Of a stretch of DNA of 64,000 nucleotides, positions 52,608-63,127 are shown in pieces. The notes under the pieces are model-generated. The model searched no databases. It was not told where the DNA came from and saw nothing but the letters and a program-made list of their open reading frames with translations. The DNA lies in contig NC_133325.1 in the NCBI RefSeq assembly GCF_042186555.1, positions 757,251,128 through 757,315,127 on the forward strand. Reading direction: 5' to 3'. Position numbers and translations under genes: made by a program. Position 1 is the first letter of the stretch. Every line of letters begins with the position of its first letter. This stretch comes from Aquarana catesbeiana. Its lineage: Eukaryota; Chordata; Amphibia; Anura; Ranidae.

Positions 52608-54886
52608 GTACAGGAATTTTTAACCTAAGTGAAGCCAATTTTAATGAGGAAGAATTGAGAGTGTTGGATTTAGGCTTAAAATATGCCCCTGATAAGAATC
52701 TTGACCCCTTCGAAGTATATATAGACCTCCAAAAATTCGTAAGAAAACTTAACATAAAAAAATTTTACTTAATGAAAGGAGATATTAATAGGAACGTACG
52801 AACAGATGATGACCCCCCTTTATTCCAACATTCAGGACTAAGAAACAATTCAACATTCAATCCGAATATTCAACAAAATGAGAGCCTGATGACTTTTAAA
52901 AAAATGGTCGAACAAGATCTTAGGAAGATGAAACCGAAGAAAATAAAAACAAACATATGGAACATTATTAAAGAAATAGAGAAGAAGAAAAATATAGTCA
53001 TCCGACCGGCCGATAAGGGAGGAGGCCTGGTCATTTTAAACAAAAAAGACTATGAGTCAGAAATGAAGAAGCTACTGGAGGTACCCAACACATACAAGAA
53101 ACTGAGGGGCAACCCAAGAACAGAATATAAGAAAAAACTGAAGACCTATGTCAAAAAAGGAGAAGAAATGGGGATTCTAACAAAAAAAGAAGCCAAATAT
53201 CTAACCCCTGAAATAGCCAAAACTCCAATTATATATTACGTACCAAAGATCCATAAAGACCAAAAGAACCCACCTGGCAGACCGATAATCAGTGGCATTG
53301 ATTCACTGTTCTCCCGGTTGGGAGCATACCTGGACGGCTACTTACAGCCCCTAGTTAAAAAAGGTAGATCGTTTCTGAGAGACAGTAAACAGCTAATTGG
53401 GGAATTAAACAACTTTGAAATAAATGATAACGACATACTAGTAACCGTTGATATAAATTCTCTGTACACCAACATCGTACAGAAAGATGGCATTAGTGGT
53501 GCCGAATGGGCTTTACACACGCTAACGGATCTAAGGGTAACACAAATCAATTATATCTTGGAGGGACTAAAATTGGCCATGAGCCATAACTATTTTTGGC
53601 ACAAGGGTGACTTCTACTCCCAAATAAAAGGAGTAGCCATGGGGGCTAAGTATGCCCCCAGCGTAGCCAATTTACTACTCAATAAATGGGAGGAGGAACA
53701 AATTTATAGTAAGGAAAGAAGAAATCTGAAATTATACAGGAGGTACATTGACGACATTGTCATGGTATGGGGGGGTACGATAGAGGAATTACAGAATTTC
53801 TTCAACGAGATCAATGGTAATGCCTATGGATTGACCTTCTCAGGAAACTGGAATAAAGAGACTGTGGATTACCTGGACCTACAAATATATAAAGAGGATG
53901 GACAGCTGAAAACAAGAACATATTTCAAAACTACGGACAGAAATGGGTACATCCCAACTAGCAGTTGCCATCACCCCCGTTGGCTAGGAAATATACCTAA
54001 GGGTCAGTTCATGCGGTTATATAGGAATTGCTCCAACAAACACGATTATGAGAGACAAACGGACACTCTAATAAACAAGTTCGTGGAAAAGGGATATAAA
54101 AGAAAGGACCTAGTGGCAATGAAACACACCGTTGGGAAAATGGACAGAAACAAAATGTTAGACGAAACAGGAATACAACATAGAAGAACAAAAAATGAAA
54201 AACCGGAAGTAGCTTTTCTAACGGGGTACAATAGACAATACAAACATGTGGAGACTATAATTAAAAAACATTGGCCCATTTTACAATCTGATAGGACCCT
54301 TAACTCTATATTGCCTAGGAAACCAGTTTTCATCTACAAAAAAGCACCAACTCTGAGGAACAAACTGGTACACAATGCAATAGATCCACCTAGGGAGATA
54401 AAAATAGGAAAAGGTTTAAAAGGGTTTTTTAAATGTGGCAAATGTTTACCTTGCAGAACCAGTAAAAGAACCAGCAAGAAAACAATGAAATTTAGGTCTA
54501 CTGCTAATGGAAAAGAGTTCAATATTCGAGAGCTCATTACCTGCCACAGTACCCACGTCACTTACGTGTTAGAGTGCCCATGTCGGAAGCAATATGTAGG
54601 AAGGACAACGAGAGAGCTGCATGTCAGGGTCAGAGAACACATTAAAAACATCAAGAAAGGTTTTAACAAACACAGCCTGTCCAGGCATTTTAGAGATTAC
54701 CACAACAGAGACCCGGCGCAGATGACCTTTTACGCAATAGATAAAATCAAGGGTCACTGGAGAGGCGAAAATAAAAAAATTAAGGTCTCACAAAACGAAA
54801 CCAAGTGGATATTCTTATTAGATACCCTGCAGCCTATGGGCATGAACATTGACCTTGACCTCAACTGCTTCCTAACAAATTATTAA
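52538..54886 (+). CDS. PLE ORF2: reverse transcriptase with GIY-YIG endonuclease, 782 aa
   Basis: Unbroken. The basic N-terminus is followed by LSEANFNEEELRVLDLGLKY (about 30-49), typical of PLEs. VIRPADKGGGLVIL (about 155) and KIHKDQKNPPGRPIIS precede the palm motifs: VDINSLYTNI (A, about 304-313), GVAMGAKYAPS (B, about 364), YIDD (C, about 403). TSSCHHPRWLGNIPKGQF (about 472) is a PLE thumb signature. A Cys cluster CGKCLPC (about 632) precedes the GIY-YIG nuclease: TYVLECPCRKQYVGRT (about 674) with RVREH. The enzyme nicks the target and copies element RNA. Start chosen at the first ATG in frame, 70 nt inside ORF1; expression may need reinitiation or -1 frameshifting, but no standard slippery heptamer is evident. 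Confidence 0.93.
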   Translation: MGKRRRARGKRGGIKKKKKKRVLGTGIFNLSEANFNEEELRVLDLGLKYAPDKNLDPFEVYIDLQKFVRKLNIKKFYLMKGDINRNVRTDDDPPLFQHSGLRNNSTFNPNIQQNESLMTFKKMVEQDLRKMKPKKIKTNIWNIIKEIEKKKNIVIRPADKGGGLVILNKKDYESEMKKLLEVPNTYKKLRGNPRTEYKKKLKTYVKKGEEMGILTKKEAKYLTPEIAKTPIIYYVPKIHKDQKNPPGRPIISGIDSLFSRLGAYLDGYLQPLVKKGRSFLRDSKQLIGELNNFEINDNDILVTVDINSLYTNIVQKDGISGAEWALHTLTDLRVTQINYILEGLKLAMSHNYFWHKGDFYSQIKGVAMGAKYAPSVANLLLNKWEEEQIYSKERRNLKLYRRYIDDIVMVWGGTIEELQNFFNEINGNAYGLTFSGNWNKETVDYLDLQIYKEDGQLKTRTYFKTTDRNGYIPTSSCHHPRWLGNIPKGQFMRLYRNCSNKHDYERQTDTLINKFVEKGYKRKDLVAMKHTVGKMDRNKMLDETGIQHRRTKNEKPEVAFLTGYNRQYKHVETIIKKHWPILQSDRTLNSILPRKPVFIYKKAPTLRNKLVHNAIDPPREIKIGKGLKGFFKCGKCLPCRTSKRTSKKTMKFRSTANGKEFNIRELITCHSTHVTYVLECPCRKQYVGRTTRELHVRVREHIKNIKKGFNKHSLSRHFRDYHNRDPAQMTFYAIDKIKGHWRGENKKIKVSQNETKWIFLLDTLQPMGMNIDLDLNCFLTNY

Positions 54887-55237
54887 TATTCATATCAAAA
54901 TGGGAGACATACAGCACCTGTACTCTTGACACATAAACACTCTGACATCTAATTACCCCCTTTTTCCTTCTTCCCTATAAATGAGCAGAAAGTACCGTAA
55001 TAGGATATAAACATGAAAAATAACCAATAGACCCAGTACACCCTCTAGTATATATATATACACGCACGAATAGTATAATACAGATTTCGAAATTAACCCT
55101 TCTCCTCCCGTTTTATTCTCCCTGTCTTTCTTAAGCCATTTTATACCAGTATATATATATTTTTATACTGTCTTTTATAATATTTTTATAATTTTTTACA
55201 TATATCTTCTTCATATAGTCCATGTATGGGACATAGT
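54887..55237 (+). other. PLE 3' untranslated region
   Basis: AT-rich, with (TA)n runs near 55050 and 55150, between the ORF2 stop and the right pseudo-LTR. No ORF. Confidence 0.7.
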
Positions 55238-56930
55238 ATCCATAAAGAAATGCTAAATATAAAAAAATCTAAGATTCCTTTCTCACGTACGCACTATAGA
55301 AGTAATTACTCTTAAAAATGAGGATATATAATGTATAAATGTGGACACCCTAAAAGATTAATATATACAACAAGCCCCCTTAAAAATAATAAAAATATGT
55401 TCCCCCTCTCTTCAGATACACAAAAAATGCCATATAATATATGAAGTTAAGTTTTATTTATTTAATTAATTTTTTTCCATTTTTTCCAATTTATTTTATT
55501 TATTTTAATTTAAGAACGATATGTATTTAGTAAGCTCTCATTTAAGTATTCCTCATGATCCTCTATGTGCTCCTCATGATTTTAATTTTAATTCCAATTT
55601 TTATTTGTATTGATTTTTATGTATTCTTTAAGTTTCTTCATGTATTTCTTATGGGTTTTAAATCATGTTGAATTTAGTATAATTTTTTGATTTTTAGTGT
55701 CATATAAAGCAAGCCGATTAATGTACAATAAACCTTTTATAGTGTGTGATAGATTTAACACCATATATCTGCAGTTGACATCAATAGGGAGATCTATTTA
55801 CGGTCTCCATTGTCCACAAAAACATAGGCAAAATGGCCGCTGGTCTCCATTGTCCACAAAAACACAGGCAAAATGGTTGCCGGACTATGCAATACAAATA
55901 TACAGAGACAGGTAACTTGAACTACTGTCTACAAATAGCTCAGGCAAAATGGCCACCAGTAGTCCCACTGCTATTAACACAGGAAGTCGGACTTCTGTCT
56001 GCAAAATACAAACAAAATGGCCGCGGACGAACTTCCGGTCCGCGGGAAAATGGATGCCAATTGAAAATTTAACAAGGGGACACCACACACACTATATAAG
56101 GATGGGAAGACACAACACAGGTCACGCTCCCGTAGACGTCCTAACGACGAAACGCGTAGGGCGTGGCCTAATCTGTGCTTCCCAAACATCACCTCCTGTA
56201 CCAGCGCTGAAGGATATTTATGACGGTTCTGACGTTTTTACCATTTCGCTTGATTTTTACTGTAAAAGTGTGAGTACCCTTTCATTTTGTGTAATAAAAC
56301 TTTTTTAAAGCAATTTTACGCTATGGGCACTCCCTCTCTCTTTATATATGATATACCACGATCCTGAGCCCGCCAGCGATCGCTGTACAGTGGCGATAAA
56401 ACTGTAACTGCCTACTACCCCCGCAGGGGTGAAGTGATCTGGTGAGTGGCTGCACTTTCAGAGCAAAGAGATATTATAAGTGAAGGATTATCACCACAGC
56501 ACAAGAATATGGCACAAGAGACTTACTAAAGAATTTTGAAGCACGTTTGCACCTTATCTTGTCACTGTTGCCTTTTGGATTGCACCAGCACATTTGCACT
56601 TTATCTCGTTATTGTAATTTTCCTTAGGAACAGACTTCCTACACCCCCTCCCCACTTCCCTATCTCACTCCCTTCTCCCCCCCCCCCCTTTCTTCCCCCC
56701 TTAGCAATATTACATATGTAAGCATTTAAGTTATGTCTATGTATCACCTATGATTGCACAATATTGCAGCAGAATATTTAATTGTCTCATGCACGGTATA
56801 CTTGGGAATCCATATTGTATTTAATATTTGATATATGCACGGTGCACCTAAGAATTTATTTTATTCTAGTAACCTATATGGAGGTAGGAAACTAAATAGG
56901 AACAGCGCCAAACCCTTCTACCATTTCTAA
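55238..56930 (+). repeat. Right pseudo-LTR of the Penelope-like element
   Basis: Direct copy of 49500-51269, ending exactly at the right target duplication. It has one fewer unit of the CAAAATGGCCGC repeat block. The hammerhead-like fold is at 56120-56168 and AATAAA at 56293-56298. Confidence 0.9.
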
Positions 56931-56944
56931 GGACCCACTGACAG
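56931..56944. repeat. Target-site duplication, right copy
   Basis: GGACCCACTGACAG, identical to the left copy and followed by the rest of the interrupted MITE (GCCAGG...). Confidence 0.85.
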
Positions 56945-57090
56945 GCCAGGTTTGCAAGATAACTGAAATACATCACAAGAGATATCATTTGCTGCTTAGT
57001 GATTGCAATATTCTAGTCTGCATCTCCCAAAGGTAATACTTAAAATCTGGCCTGTTAGTGGGTCCTGAGGACAGGAGCTGAGAACCACTG
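56945..57090. mobile_element. Right part of a hAT-type MITE split by the Penelope-like element
   Basis: GGACCCACTGACAGGCCAG (56931-56949) is inverted as CTGGCCTGTTAGTGGGTCC (57048-57066). The element ends CAGGAGCTGAGAACCACTG at 57090, a hAT-like CAGTGGTTCTC terminus. The left terminus is missing; the remaining left part starts at 48049. Confidence 0.6.
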
Positions 57091-57094
57091 ACCT

Positions 57095-57450
57095 ACAGGT
57101 AAGCTTATAATAAGGCTTACCTGTAGGTACTGTAAATATCTCCTAAACCTGCACAGTTTAGGAGATCTTTACCATATACGCTTGCGCCAACGTCTTCGAG
57201 CGTGCCATTTCTTCAGCAGCCGTGCCGTGACCAGCGGCAGGAGTGACGTCATTGCGGCTCCAGCCAATCACAGCGCCAGAGCTTGTGAACCCTGAAAAAA
57301 ACACTGCAACAGCTTTGATCAAAGGTTAGTATTTCTTAATGAGCTAGTATGCGATGCATACTAGCTCATTAATGCCTTTGTCTTACAGGGGTTTTTTTTT
57401 TTGTTTTCTTGTTTTTTTTTTTTTTGTTTTTTGGGTTTACAACCAATTTA
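57095..57450. mobile_element. TAAAG-type MITE
   Basis: CCTGTAGGTACTGTAAATATC (57120), the CTCCTAAACCTGCACAGTTTAGGAG palindrome and GAGCTAGTATGCGATGCATACTAGCTC match 21818-22183 and 27923-28390. Confidence 0.65.
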
Positions 57451-57708
57451 AGCCTTCGTTCACATTAGACAGGTCAAATCGCATGACAAGTCGCACCCTA
57501 TTGCCGGCAATCGCACTGTTCAAAACGATTTATAAAAGTATTTCCTGCACTACGATTTTGGGTGCTACTTGCATAGGCATCTCTGCATGAAGCCGCGCAG
57601 ATGTCTTCCAAGTCACACCCGAAGTCGAACTGACATGCGGCTTTGAAATCGTGCGATTTCAGATGAATTTGCGTGATTTCAAAGCTGCAGTCAATGTGAA
57701 CGAGGGCA
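57451..57708. mobile_element. Palindromic MITE with GTTCACATT ends
   Basis: AGCCTTCGTTCACATTAGAC at left; CAATGTGAACGAGGGC at right. Confidence 0.55.
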
Positions 57709-57856
57709 GAAAGTCAGTGCATTGCAGCACACAATAACATTTGTTGATATGCATTTTGTTGTGCTTCCATTGTTTCCAACAGAAAATCCATTGGGGGGGG
57801 GAATGCATAGCTACAAATTCCATGTAAATAATATTTGTTCATGTTGCAGAAGTTTT

Positions 57857-58690
57857 AGGCTCCATGCACACCGAAGCTCATAAACGGCCATTTTTGGGAG
57901 TTTGGGCGTTTTTTTTTTAACAGCCTATAAACTCCCCTCTATGTTATCCTATGTGTCCATGCACACATGGACGTTTTTGGAAGTTTATCAGCAGTGGTGT
58001 TTATGGGCTGTTTTCTGAACCCCATAAAATCGCGTTCAGGAGTAGTTTTTCTGACCACAAAAAACGCCAAACGCTCATAAACGCTCATAAACGCAGGCTC
58101 ACTAGAGTTTTTTAATGTTTTTGATCTATTAAAAAAATAAATAATAATCAAAAAACGCTAATAAACGCTATTGCAAAAACGTTAAAAAACATTGAAAGAC
58201 TCACTGCAAAACTACTGGCGTTTTTATGGCTCCATCCAGGCTCATAAACGGCCGTTTTTGGGAGTTTGGGCGTTTTTTTTTTAACAGCTCATAAACTCCC
58301 CTCTATGATATCCTATGTGTCCATGCACACATGGACGTTTTTGGATGTTTATTAGTAGTGGAGTTTATGGGCTGTTTTCTGAACGCCATAAAATCGCGTT
58401 CAGGAGTCGTTTTATTGACCACAAAAAACGTCAAACGTCGATAAATGCTCAGGAACGTGGCTCACCGGCGTTTTTTAATGTTTTTGATCCATTGAAAAAA
58501 AAACCCGCTAAAAAAAAACGCTAATGTGGAAAAATGCTAAAAAAACGCTAATAAACGCTATTGCAAAAACGTTAAAAAACGTTGAAAGACTCACTGTAAA
58601 GCTACTGCATTTTTTAAAAAGTTATTTTAACGTCCGGTGTGCATGGAGCCTTAAACATCATTTTAACGTCCAGTATGCATGGGGCCTAAA
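57857..58690. mobile_element. Tandemly duplicated MITE upstream of CBR1
   Basis: AGGCTCCATGCACACCG (57859) is inverted as CCGGTGTGCATGGAGCCTT (58635). The internal block from CATAAACGGCC to about 58220 is repeated with a period of about 352 bp. Rich in AAACGC/GCGTTT words. Ends about 240 bp from the CBR1 ATG. Confidence 0.7.
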
Positions 58691-58700
58691 ACCAGTCCTT

Positions 58701-58931
58701 GTAATGACTTGTAGCATTTCTCTTTGTCTCCACTAGATGGCAAGCTGCTACTGAGAGACAGAAGCAGCCAGGTGCAGGCCTGCCTCTAGTGTCTGGTTGG
58801 GTGCATGTTTGTTGTGCTGGGTGGAGCTGAGCAATTTTAGAGCTTCCCTTCCCAACATCATCCTCTGGCAGAAGTTAGCTCAGTGTCTTAGGCTGTACAT
58901 CTTTTGCAGATTGCATCCAGTGACTGGCAAT
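58701..58931 (+). promoter_or_regulatory. CBR1 5' UTR and proximal promoter region
   Basis: This is the only non-repeat sequence between the MITE cluster and the CBR1 start codon. No TATA box is obvious. A CTCF-like site lies at 58730-58743. The transcription start cannot be placed from sequence alone. Confidence 0.45.
58730..58743 (+). promoter_or_regulatory. CTCF-like binding motif
   Basis: CCACTAGATGGCAA agrees with the CTCF core (CCASYAGRKGGCRS) at 13 of 14 positions. It lies about 190 bp upstream of the CBR1 start codon. Confidence 0.4.
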
Positions 58932-59220
58932 ATGTCTGGAGTGCGGGTGGCAGTGGTCACAGGAAGCAATAAAGGGATAGGCCTGGCTATAGTCAGAGCA
59001 CTGTGTAAGCAGTTCAAGGGAGATGTCTATCTGACAGCCAGGAACATTCAGCTGGGAGAAGAAGCTGTGCAGGAACTGAAGGAGAAGGAAGGATTGTCCC
59101 CGCTATTCCACCAGCTGGACATCAATGATCTGAACAGCATCCGATCCCTGCGGGACTTCCTGAAGGACAAGTATGGGGGGCTGGATGTGCTGATCAATAA
59201 TGCCGGCATTGCATTTAAAG
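58932..59220 (+). CDS. CBR1: CBR1 coding exon 1, carbonyl reductase (NADPH), gene continues beyond the window
   Basis: This exon encodes residues 1-96 of a short-chain dehydrogenase/reductase: the cofactor motif TGSNKGIG (10-17), HQLDINDL (60-67) and NNAG (89-92). It ends GCATTTAAAG/gtgagtcc, the same position as intron 1 of vertebrate CBR1. The ATG has A at -3. CBR1 reduces carbonyl compounds such as quinones and prostaglandins with NADPH in the cytosol. The catalytic Ser-Tyr-Lys lie in later exons, and I found no exon 2 in the remaining 4.8 kb. Paralogue CBR3 cannot be excluded from exon 1 alone, but the place next to SETD4 favours CBR1. Confidence 0.93.
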
Positions 59221-59420
59221 GTGAGTCCTGCGAGGGTCTGACACCATGGATAGAAGGGATGAACAATGGTGGTGGGGGGATAATGTAACATGCGGGGGTA
59301 ACTAACGCAGCATTAAACACAAAAGCAAATATTTAACAAATCTTAGATGTGATGGCTGCATTTGTTTTCTTCCCTTTTTTTTTTTTTTTTTTTCCTTTAT
59401 TTTCATCTGGCGAACCAGCG

Positions 59421-59580
59421 CTGATGAAGAGGGAACACCTCAAAACGTGTTAGCCTACCTTGATCATTTTGCCTTTGTATGGGCATAACTCATTTTTAAT
59501 CTAGTTTGCATGAATTCGTAGTAATTTCTTTGTACTCATCTATTTTGTTCATGAATAAACTATAGCACTTTGATTCATTA
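59421..59580 (+). mobile_element. Decayed hammerhead-like motif and flanking retroelement relic
   Basis: CTGATGA (perfect core box), helix II GAGG/CCTC, AAAAC, GT, GTT (59421-59451). It is followed by sequence ending ATGAATAAACTATAGCAC near 59565, again the layout of a PLE pseudo-LTR. Lies in CBR1 intron 1. Confidence 0.45.
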
Positions 59581-59939
59581 GATCACGCGCCTTCCACCCC
59601 CTCATTTCCACTCTTTCGCACCACCCCTGGTCAGTTTAGGCAGCGGGACACGCATGATCGTCCTGTACTATTTACCATTCCAAATTACTACTATTTTACA
59701 TTAATACCGCCTGCACGAGCGCAGGAGAAACACTTTCGGTTTATACTTTTACTTGAACCAGCCAGTAAGTCTCTGTTTTTTTCAACAGAACAAGCTCTCC
59801 TGCAGATGTAGCAGTTACAGGGTTGAGGCAAACCATTTACTACTGACAGGCATGCTTGCATTGTTCAGCTTTTATTTGTTTATGTAAAACCTTTATCCCA
59901 AAATGGAAAAAAAACTGTTGCTGTAACTGATAGATAAAT

Positions 59940-60098
59940 AAGGATGGGCTTAGGCATATTCGCAACTCCCCGTGCCCACGCCTGCCAGGAAGCTGGCACT
60001 CCGCAGCGCTAATCACAGGTAGTGAGACATTTCACGATCTGTGGGGGCATGGACACCGGCACGTGGAGTTGCGAACACGCCCGAGCTCATCCTTGATT
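59940..60098. mobile_element. Palindromic MITE, shorter relative of 41706-41905
   Basis: AAGGATGGGCTTAGGCATATTCGCAAC ... GTTGCGAACACGCCCGAGCTCATCCTT; internal CACAGGTAGTGAGACATT. Confidence 0.65.
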
Positions 60099-60582
60099 AT
60101 AAAGTGTTGGCAGTTCATCTAACACTCCCCTCCTTTCCCCGACTGACAATGCTGCTGTCCAAAGGCGCTGCCCGTGCTCCTTCATCCAGAATGGAGGCAT
60201 TCTAATACAGGAGGTGTGTGGCCAGATCACCAGGTGAAAACAGGAGAAAAGCCGAAAAAAGAAAACAAATGCAGCCACAACATCTAAAGATTGGTAAAGT
60301 GCAATAGATAAATATTTTGGCTTTGGATTTAATACTGCTTTAAAGCGTTAGAGATCCAGGGCTGTCTCAGAATATATAAGTGATGGCATTCCAGCTGGCG
60401 CTGAAATTGTCTTGGGCTCGGTTTCCACTTGTGCAACTTGTCATGCGACTTGGAACTAGGGCAAAAATCGTTTTGAATCTTGAATCGAGTTGAGAGGTCA
60501 AATCGATTCAAATTTCCAGCAAATCGATTTTTTTTTTTTTAGATTTTTTTTTTTTTAGATTTTTTTTTTTTTTTGTTTTCCA

Positions 60583-61050
60583 CCAGGACCGACGCTGACA
60601 CTGCGCCGGTCCTGAGGAGCTGCAGGCAGGAGTTTTTAGGCAAGACCGCAGCTTCTGCCTAGTCCGCGAGGCCAGACATCGTGGAACTAGGCCGAAGCCG
60701 CGGCCTCGCCTAAAGACTCCTGCCTACAGCTCCCCAGGACTGGCGCTGACACCGCGCCGGTCCTGAGGGGCTGCGGGCAAGAGTTTTTAGGCGAGGCCGC
60801 GGCTTCTGCCTAGTCCGCGAGGCCGGACACCGTGGAACTAGGCCGAAGCCGCGGCCTCGCCTAAAGACTCCTGCCTACAGCTCCCCAGGACTGGTGCTGA
60901 CACCGCGCCGGTCCTGAGGGGCTGCGGGCAGGAGTTTTTAGGCGAGGCCGCGGCTTCGGCCTAGTCCACAAGGCCAGACGCTGCAGACTAGGCCGAAGCC
61001 ACGGCCTCACCTAAAAACTCCTGCCCGCAGTTCCTCAGGACCGGCGCAAT
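60583..61050. repeat. 151-bp GC-rich tandem array, three units
   Basis: Units start at about 60595, 60746 and 60897 (CTGACACCGCGCCGGTCC). Each unit is itself palindromic: GGCGAGGCCGCGGCTTC against GAAGCCGCGGCCTCGCC. Flanked by poly-T and by AATCGATTT/GAATTGTGAATCGAG text, so probably inside a transposon. Confidence 0.85.
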
Positions 61051-61689
61051 GTCCATTAAAATAAATAAATATTCGAATTGTGAATCGAGGTGTTTTGTTT
61101 TTTTTTTGTTTTTTTTTTTTCCTTTTTTTTGGAGAAATTCACCCAGCTCTACTTGGGACTGCAAAGTCGCATGACAAGTCGTACCCCATGATTTCCAATG
61201 AGTACCGTTCATATCTGTGCGACTTCAAAGTAGTCCCCAGCACTACTTTGGTCCCACTTTGATACGACTTGAGACTTGTTAATCCTTTACTGCTTTGCAA
61301 GTTACTAACTTGGAACTGGCATGCAGCCTGGGAAGTCTGAAAAGTCTACACACCTGTCTTGCATGCCTGTCCAATGTCATTGGCTTTCTGGAGAGTGAAG
61401 CCAGGGTAAGTCCTCATGCACACAGGGCATTAAAAAAAACAAGCTGCAAAGCCAGTACTGACGCCAGGAAAAAGCAGCTGTAAAAACCCACTTTTAGTAG
61501 CTTTTTGCATTGGCGTTAATGTCACGCCATGACGTTTTAGCCACGTTGGCTTTTAGCAGCATTTCTCTGCCTCCTATTCAAAATCAATGGTTCCCTATGA
61601 GAGCCGTCTTAACTGATCCGACTTTTCAGTCCATTGATTTGAATAGAAGTTGCATCCAAGTCGGATCATCATGATCCCACTTCTGGTGC

Positions 61690-62620
61690 GACTTGTGCGC
61701 TGAGGATATTGAAGGGGAACCCCACGCCAAAATGTAAATAAAAAAACAGCATGGGGCTCCCCCCCCCCTAAGATCCATACCAGGCCCTTTTGAGTCTGAG
61801 TCTGGTATGGGTCTTGAAAGAGAACCTCACGCCAAGATGAAAAGAAAAATGGTGTGGGGTTCCCCCCCAAGACCATGTCGGACCCTTCAGTCTGGTATGG
61901 ATTTTGGAGGAAAACCCCACCACCAAAAAAAAAATGTGTGCCCCCCCCCCCAAAATAAGAACCACACCAGACCCTTATCCGAGCATGCAGCCCGGCAGGT
62001 TAGGAAAGGGGGCTTTCCCCCTTTCCTAACCCCCCCCCGGACCATACCAGGCCACACGCCCTCAACATGGGGGTGTGCCCCCTGCCTCCTAAAGCACCTT
62101 GTCTTCATGTTGATGGGAACAAGGGCCTCTTCCTGACGACAACCCTGGGTGGTGGTTGTGGGGGTCTGCGGGCAGGGGGTTTATCGAAATCTGGAAGCCC
62201 CCTTTTAACGGGGGGGGCCCCAGTTCCCAGACCCCCCATGTGAATGAGTATGGGTTCACCCCAAAAAAAGGCAGCGTAGTGTAAATAAAAACAAGAGACG
62301 GTTTTGGCAAGTACTTTATTAAAAATCTTCAACATGTCTTCTCCCTCCGGGCCATCTCTTGGTTTTTATTTACACTTCTACCCCATACTCCTTCTAATGG
62401 GGGGGGGGTGGGATCATAAGCCCCCTGCCCGCAGACCCCCACAACCACCGCCCAGGGTTGTCGGGAAGAGGGCTTTGCCCCCCCCCCACCATATTAAGCG
62501 GAAGGGGCTTGGTATGCCCCCCCCCCCCCCCCCCCCTTTCTTCCTTTTCCTGACCTGTCGGGCTGCATGCTCGGATAAGGGTCTGGTATGGATTTTTGGG
62601 GGCCCCACGGTTAAAGACAA
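61690..62620. repeat. Low-complexity repeat with degenerate tandem units
   Basis: GAACCCCACGCCAAAATG / GAACCTCACGCCAAGATG / AAACCCCACCACCAAAA and GGTATGG-TTTTG words recur every 80-100 bp. ACCCTTATCCGAGCATGCAG occurs at 61972 and inverted near 62570. Many poly-C runs. Confidence 0.6.
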
Positions 62621-62639
62621 TACAACGCCTACTCGCCAC

Positions 62640-63120
62640 CTGTCAAATGCTTTCTGAATAGCTATCCAAATGCAGATCACTCTCAAGGGAGCAAAGCTAA
62701 TGTGAATGAGCCCTTGGCGAAATGTTGGGTTTCGCAAATGGAATCTATTGCCAGGCATTTCTTGGCACAATGGTTCCAGCACCAAAAATGGATGGATGTA
62801 AGGGGTAAAACCTGGGGACTTATGTAACCAGTATGGAATGACCCTACGACTTTCACACCTCCCAACCCCCCTCTTGGACAATCAACATTTCCACAATCCA
62901 TGGTGATTGGATTAGGGTGTCCTAAGGTGTGAATGGAAATGCTGCGGTGTCTTCCTGACACTACGAAGTGGATTGGAGAAGCTACAAAACATTTTCAACA
63001 TTACAGAACAAGTCCAATTTTAATGTGACAAACTACTACTAGGCATACCGTGACCTGGGTCATTGAGAACCTTCACAGATAACAAAGATTTTATTTCTCT
63101 AGACTTTACTAAAGCCTATT
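62640..63120. other. CBR1 intron 1, no recognised feature
   Basis: No CBR1 exon 2-like coding segment and no inverted ends seen. Confidence 0.4.
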
Positions 63121-63127
63121 ATACATA

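Larger units (their letters stand above)
48066..56930 (+). mobile_element. Intact Penelope-like retroelement (PLE) with giant inverted arm
   Basis: An 8.87-kb insertion flanked by a 14-bp target duplication. In order it holds: an inverted 1.43-kb arm; a full direct pseudo-LTR; ORF1; ORF2 with PLE reverse transcriptase and GIY-YIG endonuclease; a second direct pseudo-LTR. Both ORFs are open and the three pseudo-LTR copies differ by only a few scattered bases and one roughly 77-bp internal repeat unit, so the insertion is young. Tandem plus inverted, partly truncated copies are known for PLEs and set them apart from LTR retrotransposons. The GIY-YIG and residues around YIDD suggest the Neptune/Penelope-type groups; the exact clade needs a tree. 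Confidence 0.92.

Noticed and set aside
52538..54886. GIY-YIG homing endonuclease or group II intron
   Set aside because: The nuclease is fused to a Penelope-type RT with PLE-specific motifs and sits between pseudo-LTRs.
48066..56930. LTR retrotransposon or endogenous retrovirus
   Set aside because: No gag, protease, integrase or RNase H; the repeats include an inverted arm, and ORF2 has PLE-type RT with GIY-YIG.
59048..59320. Minus-strand frames opposite CBR1 exon 1
   Set aside because: Shadows of the coding exon.
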